A DNA stretch of 64,000 nucleotides from Methylobacterium indicum (GCF_001043895.1 NZ_JTHF01000185.1:1-64000); one strand, 5' to 3'; shown: positions 47,314 to 55,603, numbered from the stretch's first letter. Translations and numbers: made by a program. The notes: generated from the letters alone by a model not told the origin.

Positions 47314-48306
47314 TCACTGCGAGCGGCGCCCGAACGAGATCGCGTAGGCCTGGACCCGGGCGTCGATCAGCGGGTCGTCCGAGACCTCGACGCCGTCCGG
47401 CAGGTTGTTGGGCATGAACAGGAGCGCCTTCTCGGCGGTCTGGCTGTCGGGCACCGCCTTGGTCAGGGTGAGCGTGCCGAGATCGACGAAGCGGCGGTCC
47501 TCCGGCCAGGCCACGGTCGCGTCCTTGGTCGTGTCGCCGGGTTGGGCGATCTGCGCCTCGATCCGGAAGGCCACCGGCGCCTTGGCGAGATGGGCCGGCA
47601 TCTCCTCGACGAGGTAGTTCGGGCCCTTGGCCTTGGCGTCGTCGGCGCTCAGGAGCTCCTCGCCGGCCACCGGCACGATGCGGTAGCGGAAGGGGGTGCG
47701 CTTGCCGGCGGCATCGACCAGGATGAAGGCGTTGACGCCGTTATAGACCTGGCGGCCGAAGCTCGACGGGGTCTTGGCGGTGGCGAGCGCCTTCGGGGCG
47801 TTCGGGTGGGCGGCCATGAACTGCTCGACCGGGGTCGGCTTCGCGGCACCGGGGCCGCTCTTGGTGATCGCCACCAGAAGGTCGCGGAACTCCTCGCCGG
47901 TGGCGACGGGGAAGAATTTGAGCGAGTTGGTGACGACATCCATCTCGGAGCCGTCGGCGGGCTTGAACTTGATCGACAGGCCGTGCGGGTTGGCCTCGGG
48001 GGCGCCGTCGGGAATCTGCGGCAGGCCGGTGGCGTCGGAGAAGCGCACGGTCACCGGCACGGCGGCGCCGGAGAAGACGCCCGCCTTGCTGAGCGTCTTG
48101 GCGTCCTTCGACGGGGTGAAGCTGCCCTCCACCACCACGCCCTTGGCGTGGTTCGAGCGCTTGCCGGGATGGTCGCCAAAGATCTTGGTCATGGCCGCGA
48201 TGGTCTGCTCGGCCGTGGACGAGGCATCCTGCGCCGAGGCGGCCGGGATGGCGGCGAGCAGCAGGGCGGCGCCGAGGAGCGTGCGCCGGATCGGGGTGGG
48301 GGTCAT
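47314..48306 (-). CDS. periplasmic catalase-related peroxidase (SrpA family)
   Basis: Small heme catalase-fold protein of 330 aa with a signal peptide (RRTLLGAALLLAAIPAASAQ). GKRSNHAKGVVVEGSFTPS holds the distal His, and RVQAYAISFGRR near the C-terminus the proximal Tyr. PVTVRFSDATGLPQIPDGAPEANPHGLSIKF is the family core. Such proteins usually act as peroxidases rather than full catalases. The ATG at 48306 is used because it gives a clean signal peptide. It ends in the palindrome cluster shared with higA. Confidence 0.9.
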   Translation of the reverse strand: MTPTPIRRTLLGAALLLAAIPAASAQDASSTAEQTIAAMTKIFGDHPGKRSNHAKGVVVEGSFTPSKDAKTLSKAGVFSGAAVPVTVRFSDATGLPQIPDGAPEANPHGLSIKFKPADGSEMDVVTNSLKFFPVATGEEFRDLLVAITKSGPGAAKPTPVEQFMAAHPNAPKALATAKTPSSFGRQVYNGVNAFILVDAAGKRTPFRYRIVPVAGEELLSADDAKAKGPNYLVEEMPAHLAKAPVAFRIEAQIAQPGDTTKDATVAWPEDRRFVDLGTLTLTKAVPDSQTAEKALLFMPNNLPDGVEVSDDPLIDARVQAYAISFGRRSQ

Positions 48307-48387
48307 GGTCGGTCGTCCCTTCGCGGGGCCGATTCGGCCCGGCGCGACATGACCCGAGCATTCGATTGTGCGCAAGCGATCAGGGCA

Positions 48388-48969
48388 TCAAAATTTCGTC
48401 AGGGTCCGGACTGCCGCCGGTGTCCCGCTCGGTCTGGTGTCCCGCTCGGTTTCCTGAAGCCGTTTGTGCATGAAGGTGCAGGGCTCCGGCACGCCCTCCG
48501 GCGAGCAGGCGTAATCCGGCACCACGCCGGTGACGGCGTAGCCGAGCGAGCGGTAGAGCGCCTCGCCGGCATCGTGCGAGCGGGTGTCGAGGATCAGGAG
48601 CGAGCGGCCTTCCGCCCGGGCCACCGCCTCGGCCTCCCGCATCAGGGCCCGGGCGAGGCCGCGGCGACGCATCTGCGGATGGACCAGCACCTTGGTGATC
48701 TCGGCCCGGTGCCGACCGTTCGGCGGTGCGGCGAGGCCGATTTGGGTGCTGGCGACGACGCGCCCCTCGTGGCGGGCCACCAGCAGCCGGCGGGCGCCGC
48801 TGCGCAAAGCCGGCAGCCCGTCGCGCCAGAAGGCTTCCGCCTCGGGGAGAGTGAAGGGGAGCACGAAGCCGATGCTGGCCCCGGCGAGGACGCAGGCATG
48901 GAGCAGGGCCGCGAGGTCGAGCAGGGCGGCCTCCGCCGCGTCGGCCGACAGGGTCTCGATTCTCGTCAT
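48388..48969 (-). CDS. GNAT family N-acetyltransferase
   Basis: Protein of 193 aa. KVLVHPQMRRRGLARALMREAEAVA near residue 95 is the acetyl-CoA motif A, and LYRSLGYAVTGVVPDYA the motif B region. SPEGVPEPCTFMHKRL near the end resembles acetyltransferases acting on amino-acid or antibiotic amines, but the substrate is unknown. It starts 14 bases after the XRE/cupin gene on the same strand, so the two form an operon. Confidence 0.88.
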   Translation of the reverse strand: MTRIETLSADAAEAALLDLAALLHACVLAGASIGFVLPFTLPEAEAFWRDGLPALRSGARRLLVARHEGRVVASTQIGLAAPPNGRHRAEITKVLVHPQMRRRGLARALMREAEAVARAEGRSLLILDTRSHDAGEALYRSLGYAVTGVVPDYACSPEGVPEPCTFMHKRLQETERDTRPSGTPAAVRTLTKF

Positions 48970-48983
48970 CGTGTCGCGTCCTC

Positions 48984-49583
48984 TCACGGCCGGCCGATCG
49001 CGATCAGGTAGCGGGCCTCGTCCGGGCCCGGGCTGGTGAAGCGGGAGGCGCCGGCGAGGCGGTAGCGCAGGCAATCGCCGGGCAGCAGGGCATGGACGAC
49101 ACCGTCGAGGGCGAGGTCGAGCCGGCCCCCCAGCATCCAGAGGTGATGCTCGAGCCCGCCGACGGGAGGGGCCGCGTAGGCGATGCTGGCGCCGGCCGGC
49201 AGGGTGCCGTGGACGAGCTCGACGGAAAAATCCCGGGCCGGGGGCGAGACCCCGCGGCGGCGAAACCCCGTCTCGGGATCGACCCAGACCGCCTGCGCGT
49301 CGTGGCGCATGACCTCCGCCGGGTCGGCCTCGATCTCGGCGAGCAGCCGCGACATCGGCCGGCCGTAGACGGTGCAGAGCCGGCCGAGCAGGGAGGCGGT
49401 CGGGCTGGTCTCGGCCCGCTCCAGCCGCGACAGGGTGGGGCGGCTGATGCCGCTCGCGGTGGCGAGGGCGTCGAGGGACAGGCCGTGCTCCTGGCGCAAG
49501 GACGCGAGCCGGGCGGCCAGCCGCAGGTCGATCGCCGCGGCCTCGCCGGGCGCGGCGCGCGAGTCGGCCACGGGCTCGGGCAT
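48984..49583 (-). CDS. XRE family regulator with cupin domain
   Basis: Protein of 199 aa. The N-terminal helix-turn-helix (LRLAARLASLRQEHGLSLDALATASGISRPTLSRLERAETSPT) is followed by a cupin domain (VHGTLPAGASIAYAAPPVGGLEHHLWMLGGRLDLAL) with partial metal ligands. Such regulators often sense a small metabolite. The ATG at 49583 is preferred; an upstream ATG at 49598 lies inside the palindrome at 49590-49609. The GNAT gene downstream is its likely target and partner. Confidence 0.87.
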   Translation of the reverse strand: MPEPVADSRAAPGEAAAIDLRLAARLASLRQEHGLSLDALATASGISRPTLSRLERAETSPTASLLGRLCTVYGRPMSRLLAEIEADPAEVMRHDAQAVWVDPETGFRRRGVSPPARDFSVELVHGTLPAGASIAYAAPPVGGLEHHLWMLGGRLDLALDGVVHALLPGDCLRYRLAGASRFTSPGPDEARYLIAIGRP

Positions 49584-49589
49584 GAGGTC

Positions 49590-49609
49590 ATCTCTCATGA
49601 ATGAGAGAT
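49590..49609. promoter_or_regulatory. palindromic operator of the XRE/cupin-GNAT operon
   Basis: ATCTCTCAT and ATGAGAGAT are perfect 9-base arms around GA. The site overlaps the possible upstream start codon and lies 7 bases from the chosen one, where bound regulator would block transcription or translation. Confidence 0.7.
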
Positions 49610-49653
49610 TTTCCCATATTCGATCGGCCGTCAAGCCGATCGCCCGACGCTCT

Positions 49654-50487
49654 CTATAAGGGTGGGTTTTGGCGCTCCCGCCTTTTCACCGCGACCCAGG
49701 CCTCCTCCATCGTCGCGAGGCCGGCTCCCGCCAGGGGGCGGCCGTCCTTCGTCACCTCCGCCTCCATGGCGGCGAAGCGGCGCTGGAATTTCAGGTTGGC
49801 CCGCCGCAGGGCCTCCTCCGGATCGACGCCGGCATGGCGGGCGAGGTTGGCGACCGAGAACAGGAGGTCGCCGATCTCCTCGGCCACCGCCTCCGGGCCC
49901 TCGCCGGCCAGCGCCTGCACGACCTCGTCGGTCTCCTCCCGCACCTTGGCGACGACTTCCGCCGCGTCCGGCCAGTCGAAGCCGACGGCGGCCGCCTTGC
50001 GCGAGATCTTTTCCGCCCGGGCGAGGGCGGGCAGCGCCAGGGGCACGCCGTCGAGAATGCCCTCCGGGGCGGGCGGGCGCCCGCTCGCCGCCGCGCGGGC
50101 CGCCTTGGCGCGGCGCTCCTCGGCCTTGATCGTCGCCCATTGCGCGTTCACCGCCGCCGGATCGAGGTCCTTGGCGTCGCCGAAGATGTGGGGGTGGCGG
50201 CGCACCATCTTGTCGGCGATGGCGGTGGCCACCTCGTCGAAGCCGAAGGTGCCGGCCTCCTCGGCGATCCGGGCCTGGAACACGACCTGGAACAAGAGGT
50301 CGCCGAGCTCGTCGCGCAGCTCCTCCGGGTCGCCGGTCTCCACCGCCTCGGCGACCTCGTAGGCCTCCTCGATCGTGTAGGGGACGATGCTGGCATGGCT
50401 CTGCGCCAGGTCCCAGGGACAGCCGCCCTCCGGGTCGCGCAAGCGCGCCATGATCCCGAGAAGCCGCGCGATCGGGGTGGTGCTCAT
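49654..50487 (-). CDS. mazG: nucleoside triphosphate pyrophosphohydrolase MazG
   Basis: Housecleaning NTPase of 277 aa. The first MazG domain has ARLRDPEGGCPWDLAQSHASIVPYTIEEAYEVAEAV and ELRDELGDLLFQVVFQARIAEE. The second, near residue 195, has REETDEVVQAL and EEIGDLLFSVANLARHAGVDPEEALR. All Glu/Asp metal ligands are visible. The ATG at 50487 fits the family start. It is often near hflX in Rhizobiales; here accessory genes lie between the two. Confidence 0.95.
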   Translation of the reverse strand: MSTTPIARLLGIMARLRDPEGGCPWDLAQSHASIVPYTIEEAYEVAEAVETGDPEELRDELGDLLFQVVFQARIAEEAGTFGFDEVATAIADKMVRRHPHIFGDAKDLDPAAVNAQWATIKAEERRAKAARAAASGRPPAPEGILDGVPLALPALARAEKISRKAAAVGFDWPDAAEVVAKVREETDEVVQALAGEGPEAVAEEIGDLLFSVANLARHAGVDPEEALRRANLKFQRRFAAMEAEVTKDGRPLAGAGLATMEEAWVAVKRRERQNPPL

Positions 50488-50579
50488 GGTCGCTCGCCAT
50501 CCGTCCGCGCCGCCCCGGGCGGCGCCTCGACCCCGCTCATAGGCGCCGCCAAGCCCCCGGGGAAGCGCCCGGTGCGAGA

Positions 50580-51410
50580 GGGCAGGGCACTGAAGAAGCT
50601 CGCTTATTCCATAAATTCCATGTCTTTCGAGGATTGTATCCGATCGACGCCGGAGGCGCCCTCGATCGTTCTTCAAAACGAACCCTGTCTCGGCCCTATA
50701 GGTGACTTATCAGTCATGGATTCTCAGAGAGTCAGTTATGTGGATTATATGGAGGAGCGAATTTCCCCGCCGTGACAAGGCTTTGCGGGGCGGTTGCGTA
50801 TCCTGCTCTGCGTGGCTCGGCATCGGACTCTGCGTGGAGACGCATCGGATTCTGCGGGGATTCCGGGGGTTCGCGCATCGAAGTCTGCGTGCCCGCGCAT
50901 CGGATTCGGCGTCGGGGCCCGGCCAAGTCCCCGGAATCCGGTCGGTTTCGAGTCGCGTTCGCGTATCGAACTCTGCGCGGCCGGCGGATCCGGGATCCGG
51001 CCCCGTATCGAACTCTGCGCCGCTCCTCCACCGGTGCTCCACCGGGGCCTGCCCACCCCGCCCACAGGCTTGCGCGCCGGCCCGGCCACCGCCGGTCCCC
51101 AGGACGGTGCACAGGGTCGTGCACAGCCGGCCCACAGGGCCGCGGCGGGCCGGGGAGTGGGGGAGCGCCGGGGCCTCCGCTCGAGCCCGCACGGTCCTCC
51201 CGGCGGCCCTCCTGGCGGCCCTGGGACCGCCCTCGGGGCGGGCCGGTGCCGGAATCGGCGCGGGATAACGGGGACGAGTCGTCGGAATCTTGGGATAACC
51301 CGTCCCGGGGCACGGAATCCCGGGAGCCGAATCGTGCATGACGGTTTGGACCACGGGCCGGCGAGGACGGCCGCGGAACCCGAAGCAGGCGTCAGGCAAG
51401 ACCGTCAGGC
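50580..51410 (+). other. probable iteron-type replication origin upstream of repA
   Basis: The left part (50595-50760) is AT-rich compared with its surroundings. It has a perfect TGACT-TATC-AGTCA palindrome (50703-50716) and a DnaA-box-like TGTGGATTA (50739-50747; 8 of 9 to the reverse complement of TTATCCACA). The iteron array then runs to about 51019. Further right are two GTGCACAG repeats near 51110 and two GGGATAAC sites (51262-51269 and 51292-51299), with repA starting at 51411. This is the layout of a theta-replicating plasmid origin: AT-rich melting region, DnaA site, iterons, rep gene. Confidence 0.72.
50798..51019 (+). repeat. iteron array, seven copies of a 15-bp core
   Basis: Cores of consensus GYATCGRAYTCTGCG begin at 50798, 50820, 50842, 50875, 50897, 50963 and 51005. 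Spacings between the first six are 22, 22, 33, 22 and 66 bp, all multiples of 11, so they lie on one face of the helix. The last step is 42. The first copy (GTATCCTGCTCTGCG) and the fifth (GCATCGGATTCGGCG) are the most diverged. This is the expected binding array for the RepA encoded downstream. Confidence 0.85.
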
Positions 51411-52508
51411 ATGAGCATCGAGGCCAAGATCGCGGCGATCCACGACGAGGACCTGCTGGCCGAGCTGGAAGCGGCCCGCGGCGGGTTCCTGTACGCGGTC
51501 ATCGTCGAGCACATCGCCCACCGCCAGGCCCTGCGCGACGCCGAGCGGGCGGAGGCCGGCCGCAAGCAGGATGCCCGCGCCGCGATGGGGCGCGACCAGC
51601 GCCGCCGCGACGCGGTCCGCCTGGTGATCGAGGCCGAGCCGGTGACCCCGGACACGATCCAGCACATCCATTCCGTGCTGGCGCTCTGCGGGCTGCCCTA
51701 CCGCGACCCCGGCGACGAGCGGGAATTCTTTCGGGAATACGGGCGCAACACCCTGAGCCTCCTGGCTGGCCGGCTGAAGAACCCGGCGACCGGCCAGATG
51801 GAACTGCAGGGGCTGCCCTACGGCCCCAAGGCCCGGCTGGTGCTCCTGCATCTCTGCACCGAGGCGGTGCGCCAGCGCAGCCCGACGGTCGAGGTCGCCG
51901 ACAGCCTGTCGGGCTTCATGCGCGAGATGGGATTTGCCGTCACCGGCGGCGAGCGCGGCACGATCCGGCAGTTCAAGGAGCAGCTGCACCGGCTGGCCGC
52001 CTGCACGATGCAGATCGGCCTGTGGGACGGGCAGTCGCGCTCCTCGACCCTCACCATGCCGCCCTTCCGCCAGCTCGACCTCTGGCGCGCCGACGGCCAG
52101 GACGGCATCGCCTGGTCGAAGACGGTGCAGTTCCACCAGGATTTCTACGACAACCTGGTCCAGCACGCCCTGCCGGTCGACATCCGGGCCGCCCGCGCCT
52201 TCTCGGGCTCGGCGCGCAAGCTCGACCTGCTGTTCTGGGTCGGCTACCGCCTGCGCAGCCTGCAGCGCCCCCTCCGCCTGACCTGGGACACGGTGCACAA
52301 GCAGTTCGGCGCCGACAACGCCTCCCTGCGCAGCTTCCGCCAGGCGTTCAAGGCCGACGTGGCCCACGTCAAGGAAGTCTTTCCGAAGCTCCCGCTCAGC
52401 CTCGACGAGGCCGGCCTGCAGCTGATGCCGACCGATCCGGGCCTGCTCCTGGTGCCGCCGAAGGCCGCCCGTCGCAAGGCCGCGGCGGCGGGGGCGGGAG
52501 CCGCCTGA
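51411..52508 (+). CDS. repA: plasmid replication initiator RepA (PF04796 type)
   Basis: Protein of 365 aa. The region LPYGPKARLVLLHLCTEAVRQRS near residue 140, then ERGTIRQFKEQLHRLAACTMQIGLWDG near 185, and FYDNLVQHALPVDIRAARAFSGSARKLDLLFW near 245, are the signature of the plasmid RepA family. It initiates replication at iterons, and an array of seven lies just upstream. The gene is intact and codon use matches the host. Flanking genes are chromosomal, and no parA, parB or transfer gene is in the window. Confidence 0.92.
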   Translation: MSIEAKIAAIHDEDLLAELEAARGGFLYAVIVEHIAHRQALRDAERAEAGRKQDARAAMGRDQRRRDAVRLVIEAEPVTPDTIQHIHSVLALCGLPYRDPGDEREFFREYGRNTLSLLAGRLKNPATGQMELQGLPYGPKARLVLLHLCTEAVRQRSPTVEVADSLSGFMREMGFAVTGGERGTIRQFKEQLHRLAACTMQIGLWDGQSRSSTLTMPPFRQLDLWRADGQDGIAWSKTVQFHQDFYDNLVQHALPVDIRAARAFSGSARKLDLLFWVGYRLRSLQRPLRLTWDTVHKQFGADNASLRSFRQAFKADVAHVKEVFPKLPLSLDEAGLQLMPTDPGLLLVPPKAARRKAAAAGAGAA

Positions 52509-52644
52509 GGGCTGACCGCGAGCAAGCGCCGCCACCCTGACGACGCCTGCCAGGGTCGCGCGCCGCTATCGCCCTCGTGCCGTCCCACCGTCTTCCCGGG
52601 GCGACGGCCCGTGTGCCGGCCCATGTGTCGGCCTCCTGGCCACC

Positions 52645-53046
52645 CTCGCGGTGCGGGCAGCTGACGCGCCCGAGGACCCGATTCGGCACCCATGCGCAGG
52701 GGCGGGCGAGGATCGGCCTCGCCGCCGCCGGTCTGGTCGGCCTGGCGCTGCTGCTGTCGGGCTTCGGGCCCGACGGTGATCCTCGACCGCAGGGCCGGGC
52801 ATCGCCGACATCACCGGTCCGGTTGGTGGACGGCTTTTCGCCCTGTCGCAGCCGATCGCGATCGACGGCGCCGGCACTCGGCTCCGGACCGCCGTGGCGG
52901 CGGACCGCCGCCAGCGGGCCTGGCGCCGGGCGACATTCCCGAGCCCCCTCGTCTCGTCGCCGGCGGCTCTGTTCGCGGTGCTCGCCGCCATGGCGGCCGT
53001 CGTGCACCGGGCGCTGGCGCCGTTCCGGTCCCTGCGGCGTCCATGA
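52645..53046 (+). pseudogene. probable frameshifted coding remnant downstream of repA
   Basis: Between repA and the next gene no intact gene is seen, but two pieces look coding. From about 52700 one frame gives a membrane-type stretch (IGLAAAGLVGLALLLSGFG). At about 52780 the likely frame shifts by one base. It continues to TGA at 53044-53046 with strong G/C at third positions and text such as RLFALSQPIAIDGAGTRLR and LFAVLAAMAAVVHRAL. The second piece has no start codon and is cut off by a TGA at 52777. Function unknown. Confidence 0.35.
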
Positions 53047-53371
53047 CGGGACGTACAGGGAGGCTGCCCGAGACCCGGCGATCGCCTGCGACGGACCTTC
53101 GACGGGAGGCCGTTCGACCTGGGTCGTGTGACTGGGCTAGCGCCGGCGGGGGAGGGCGATCCCCCTCTCGTCGGCCTCGCGCCGGCCGATGATCCTGAGG
53201 AACAATGGAATGCCCCTTCTGCAAATAGAATGTTTCGAATTCATTCTATCTCATCCACCTGGTCTCGGTCTCGAAACCGGGATTGATGGCGTGCGGGAGG
53301 GGGCGGAGGGTGTCCCATCGCCCGCAGCGGCATTCCCTGGGGAGGGCGATCCGGCGGGCTTGCTCATTCGT

Positions 53372-53436
53372 GGAATATTCCTATTCTCACTGTTCTGGAT
53401 GGATGTCGTTCCAGTCTGGGAATATGGAATATTCCA
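53372..53436. promoter_or_regulatory. two GGAATATTCC palindromes upstream of the HARE-HTH-like gene
   Basis: GGAATATTCC occurs at 53372-53381 and 53426-53435. The second is extended to TGGAATATTCCA and lies 11 bases before the ATG at 53447. Half-site-like GGGAATATGG and GGAATG occur nearby. The region from 53190 is AT-richer than its surroundings. The placement suggests operators, perhaps for the protein they precede. Confidence 0.55.
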
Positions 53437-53446
53437 AGAGGCAAGC

Positions 53447-53968
53447 ATGTTCCTGTCGGAGGCGGAGACGGAGGCCCGGTTGGACGACCTGCGGCGCCAG
53501 CGCGCCGCCCTCGACCGGGCCATCGCCGAGCACGAGCTCTACCTCGATCTCGGCCGCCGGCTGGCCCGGCCGGGCGTCGCGGATCCCGTCCCGGCCCCCG
53601 TCGCGGAGCCGGCCCGGGCCGCCCCGCCGCACCCGGATCCGGTGCCCCCGGCATCCCGACCGGTCGCGGCCGCCCCCGTCCCACCCGCCGCGCCGCCGCG
53701 GGCCGAACCCGCCGCGGAGCCTCGTCCGGTCGGCGGCGGCGCGGCGCGCCGCGAGGGGCGGCGGCTGATCGAGGCGGCGGAGGAGATCCTGGCGGCGGCC
53801 GGCCGGCCGATGCATGCCGCGGAGATCTGGGAGCGGCTCGCCGCCCGCGGCCTGACCCTGCCGGGCCACGATCCCGTGGCGGCGCTCAACACCCGGCTGT
53901 GGAAGCGCGCGCAGGGCGGCTCGGTCTTCCACCGGCTCGGCGACGGGGTCTACGGCCTCGCCCCCTGA
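53447..53968 (+). CDS. HARE-HTH-like winged-helix protein
   Basis: Protein of 173 aa. An N-terminal helix (EAETEARLDDLRRQRAALDRAIAEHE) looks like a coiled coil. A Pro/Ala-rich linker covers about residues 48-100. The C-terminal domain RLIEAAEEILAAAGRPMHAAEIWERLAARGL, with LNTRLWKRAQGGSVFHRLGDGVYGLA, resembles the HARE-HTH / HB1 winged helix found in restriction, chromatin and RNA polymerase delta proteins. The ATG at 53447 has AGAGG upstream. Two palindromes precede it, so it may control itself. Confidence 0.68.
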   Translation: MFLSEAETEARLDDLRRQRAALDRAIAEHELYLDLGRRLARPGVADPVPAPVAEPARAAPPHPDPVPPASRPVAAAPVPPAAPPRAEPAAEPRPVGGGAARREGRRLIEAAEEILAAAGRPMHAAEIWERLAARGLTLPGHDPVAALNTRLWKRAQGGSVFHRLGDGVYGLAP

Positions 53969-54121
53969 GCCGCCGGCCGAACGACCCCGTCCGGTCCCGC
54001 GGCGGGCGAATCCCAACGAGATCCTTATGCGGCGCCCGCGCCGTCCGCCTCGAATCCCTACGGGGCGGGGGACACCTTGAGGGTGCGGCCCAAGGACGGC
54101 CGCGCGAACCCGATCCCGTCG

Positions 54122-54352
54122 ATGCCCCGATCCCTGGACGTTTCCGCGCCGGCCCCGGTCCCGGCCCGTCTCCCGCTCGATTTCCTGGTCGGCCAGAGCG
54201 CCGAGGGCCACTGGCTCGCCGTCGAGACGCACGGCCTGTGCGGCGGCATCTTCCGCACCCGCCGGGACGCGCTGACCTACGCCGCCGCCGAGACCGGCCG
54301 CCGGCCCGACGCGGTGCGCCTCGCCAGCGCGCCCCTGGCCCTCGTCCCGTGA
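54122..54352 (+). CDS. small hypothetical protein
   Basis: Protein of 76 aa. GHWLAVETHGLCGGIFRTRRDALTYAAAETG looks folded. A family of this type with a pattern like GxW-x-GLxGGxF-x-ALxFA is common in Rhizobiales, but I do not know its role. The stop overlaps the GTG of the DapA-like gene (GTGA), so the two are probably translated together. An in-frame TTG at 54077 is an alternative start. Confidence 0.58.
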   Translation: MPRSLDVSAPAPVPARLPLDFLVGQSAEGHWLAVETHGLCGGIFRTRRDALTYAAAETGRRPDAVRLASAPLALVP

Positions 54353-55299
54353 GGCGCCCGCGCCCGACGTCGAGCCTGCCCGGCCGCCTCGGCGGCGCGC
54401 TCGCCGCCCTCGTCACGCCGTTCGCGGCCGGCGGGACCCGGCTCGACGAGCGGGCGCTCGGCGACCTCGTCGCCTGGCAGGTGGCGCAGGGCAGCGAAGG
54501 CCTGGTGGTCGCCGGCACCACCGGCGAGGGGCCGACCCTGACCGAGCCGGAGCGCGCCCGGGTCCTGCGCGTCGCCCTCGAGGCCGCGGCGGGGCGGGTG
54601 CCGGTGATCGCCGCCACCGGCAGCAACTGCACCCGCACGAGCGTCGTCCGCACCCGGGACGCCGCCGCGGCCGGCGCCGCCGCGACCCTGGCGGTCACGC
54701 CCTACTACAACCGTCCGACCCAGGACGGGCTCTACTGGCACTACGCGGCGATCGTCACGGCGGTCGACCTGCCGCTCCTGGTCCAGACCGTGCCGGCCCG
54801 GACCGGGATCGACCTCGCGCCCGCGACCCTGGCGCGCCTCGCCGCCCTGCCGGGGGTGCGGGGGATCCTGGATTCCACCGGCGATCTCGCCCGGCTGGCG
54901 ACGATCGAGCGGGCCGCCCCGGGCCTCCTGCTCCTGTCGGGCGACGACGCCACCGCGGCCGCCTTCACCATTCTGGGCGGGCAGGGCTGCGTCTCGGTCC
55001 TCGCCAACCTGGTGCCGGGGGCCTGCGCCGCCCTGCAGCGGGCCGCGCGCGAGGGCGACCACGCCCGCGCCCGGCTCATCCAGGCCGGGCTGATGCCGCT
55101 GGTCGCGGCCTTGTCCGCCGAGACCGATCCGGGCCCGGTCAAGCTCGCCCTCGCGCTCCTGCGCCCGGGCGTGTCGCCGGACCTGCGCCTGCCCCTGGTG
55201 CGGCCACGGCCCGAGACCGAGGCCGCGATCGCGGCGGCCCTGTCGGCCGCCATGGCGGTGTCGGCGCACGACCCCGCCCCGGCCGGGGCGGCCGCCTGA
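54349..55299 (+). CDS. DapA/NAL-family protein lacking the catalytic lysine
   Basis: Protein of 316 aa with the TIM-barrel sequence of dihydrodipicolinate synthase: AALVTPFAAGGTRLDERAL, AGTTGEGPTLTEPER, TPYYNRPTQDGLYWHY with the Tyr and Arg of the active site, VPARTGIDLAP and LLLLSGDDATAAAFTILGGQGCVSVLANLVP. Where active DapA has GIKEATGNL, this protein has GILDSTGDL, so the Schiff-base Lys is Leu and the next Glu is Asp. It should not form the usual enzyme-pyruvate bond. A true dapA must be elsewhere. The GTG start overlaps the upstream gene by 4 bases. Confidence 0.9.
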   Translation: MRRPRPTSSLPGRLGGALAALVTPFAAGGTRLDERALGDLVAWQVAQGSEGLVVAGTTGEGPTLTEPERARVLRVALEAAAGRVPVIAATGSNCTRTSVVRTRDAAAAGAAATLAVTPYYNRPTQDGLYWHYAAIVTAVDLPLLVQTVPARTGIDLAPATLARLAALPGVRGILDSTGDLARLATIERAAPGLLLLSGDDATAAAFTILGGQGCVSVLANLVPGACAALQRAAREGDHARARLIQAGLMPLVAALSAETDPGPVKLALALLRPGVSPDLRLPLVRPRPETEAAIAAALSAAMAVSAHDPAPAGAAA

Positions 55300-55312
55300 C
55301 CGCCGGGGGCGC

Positions 55313-55603
55313 TCAGGCGCCGTCCGGGGCCTGGTGTCCTTGGCGCTCCTGCACGAAGGCGGCCCGCGCCCTCGCGTCGGGGGCGTCGCCGCGCGCGCGG
55401 CACCAGGCCAGGAAGGCCTCCGGCTCGACCCGCACGCGGCGGACCTCGACGCCGCTGCGCGCCACCTCGCGCTCGACCTGCGTCGCCGACATCAGCCAGG
55501 TCGCGTAGCTCGCCGGCAGGCCGGATTCCGCCATCGCCTCCAGGAGGCGGGGATAGTCGCCCGGCTCGTACCAGGCGATGCCGACGCTCCGCGGACGATC
55601 CAT
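55313..55603 (-). CDS. small hypothetical protein
   Basis: Protein of 96 aa. GIAWYEPGDYPRLLEAMAESGLPASYATWLMSATQVE looks like a folded helix-rich domain. The tail is acidic/basic mixed (AFLAWCRARGDAPDARARAAF). I do not know the family, although short proteins with WYxxxDY are frequent in this group. The ATG at 55603 is chosen over a start at 55672. It is convergent with the DapA-like gene, 13 bp away. Confidence 0.6.
   Translation of the reverse strand: MDRPRSVGIAWYEPGDYPRLLEAMAESGLPASYATWLMSATQVEREVARSGVEVRRVRVEPEAFLAWCRARGDAPDARARAAFVQERQGHQAPDGA

Noticed and set aside
50798-51019. Possible CRISPR array
   Set aside because: Repeats are too short and diverged, spacing is 22/33/66 bp, and no cas genes are present; iterons explain them.
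52692-53192. 166-residue ORF downstream of repA
   Set aside because: It is Arg/Gly/Pro-rich with poor third-position bias; another frame in the same DNA looks more coding.
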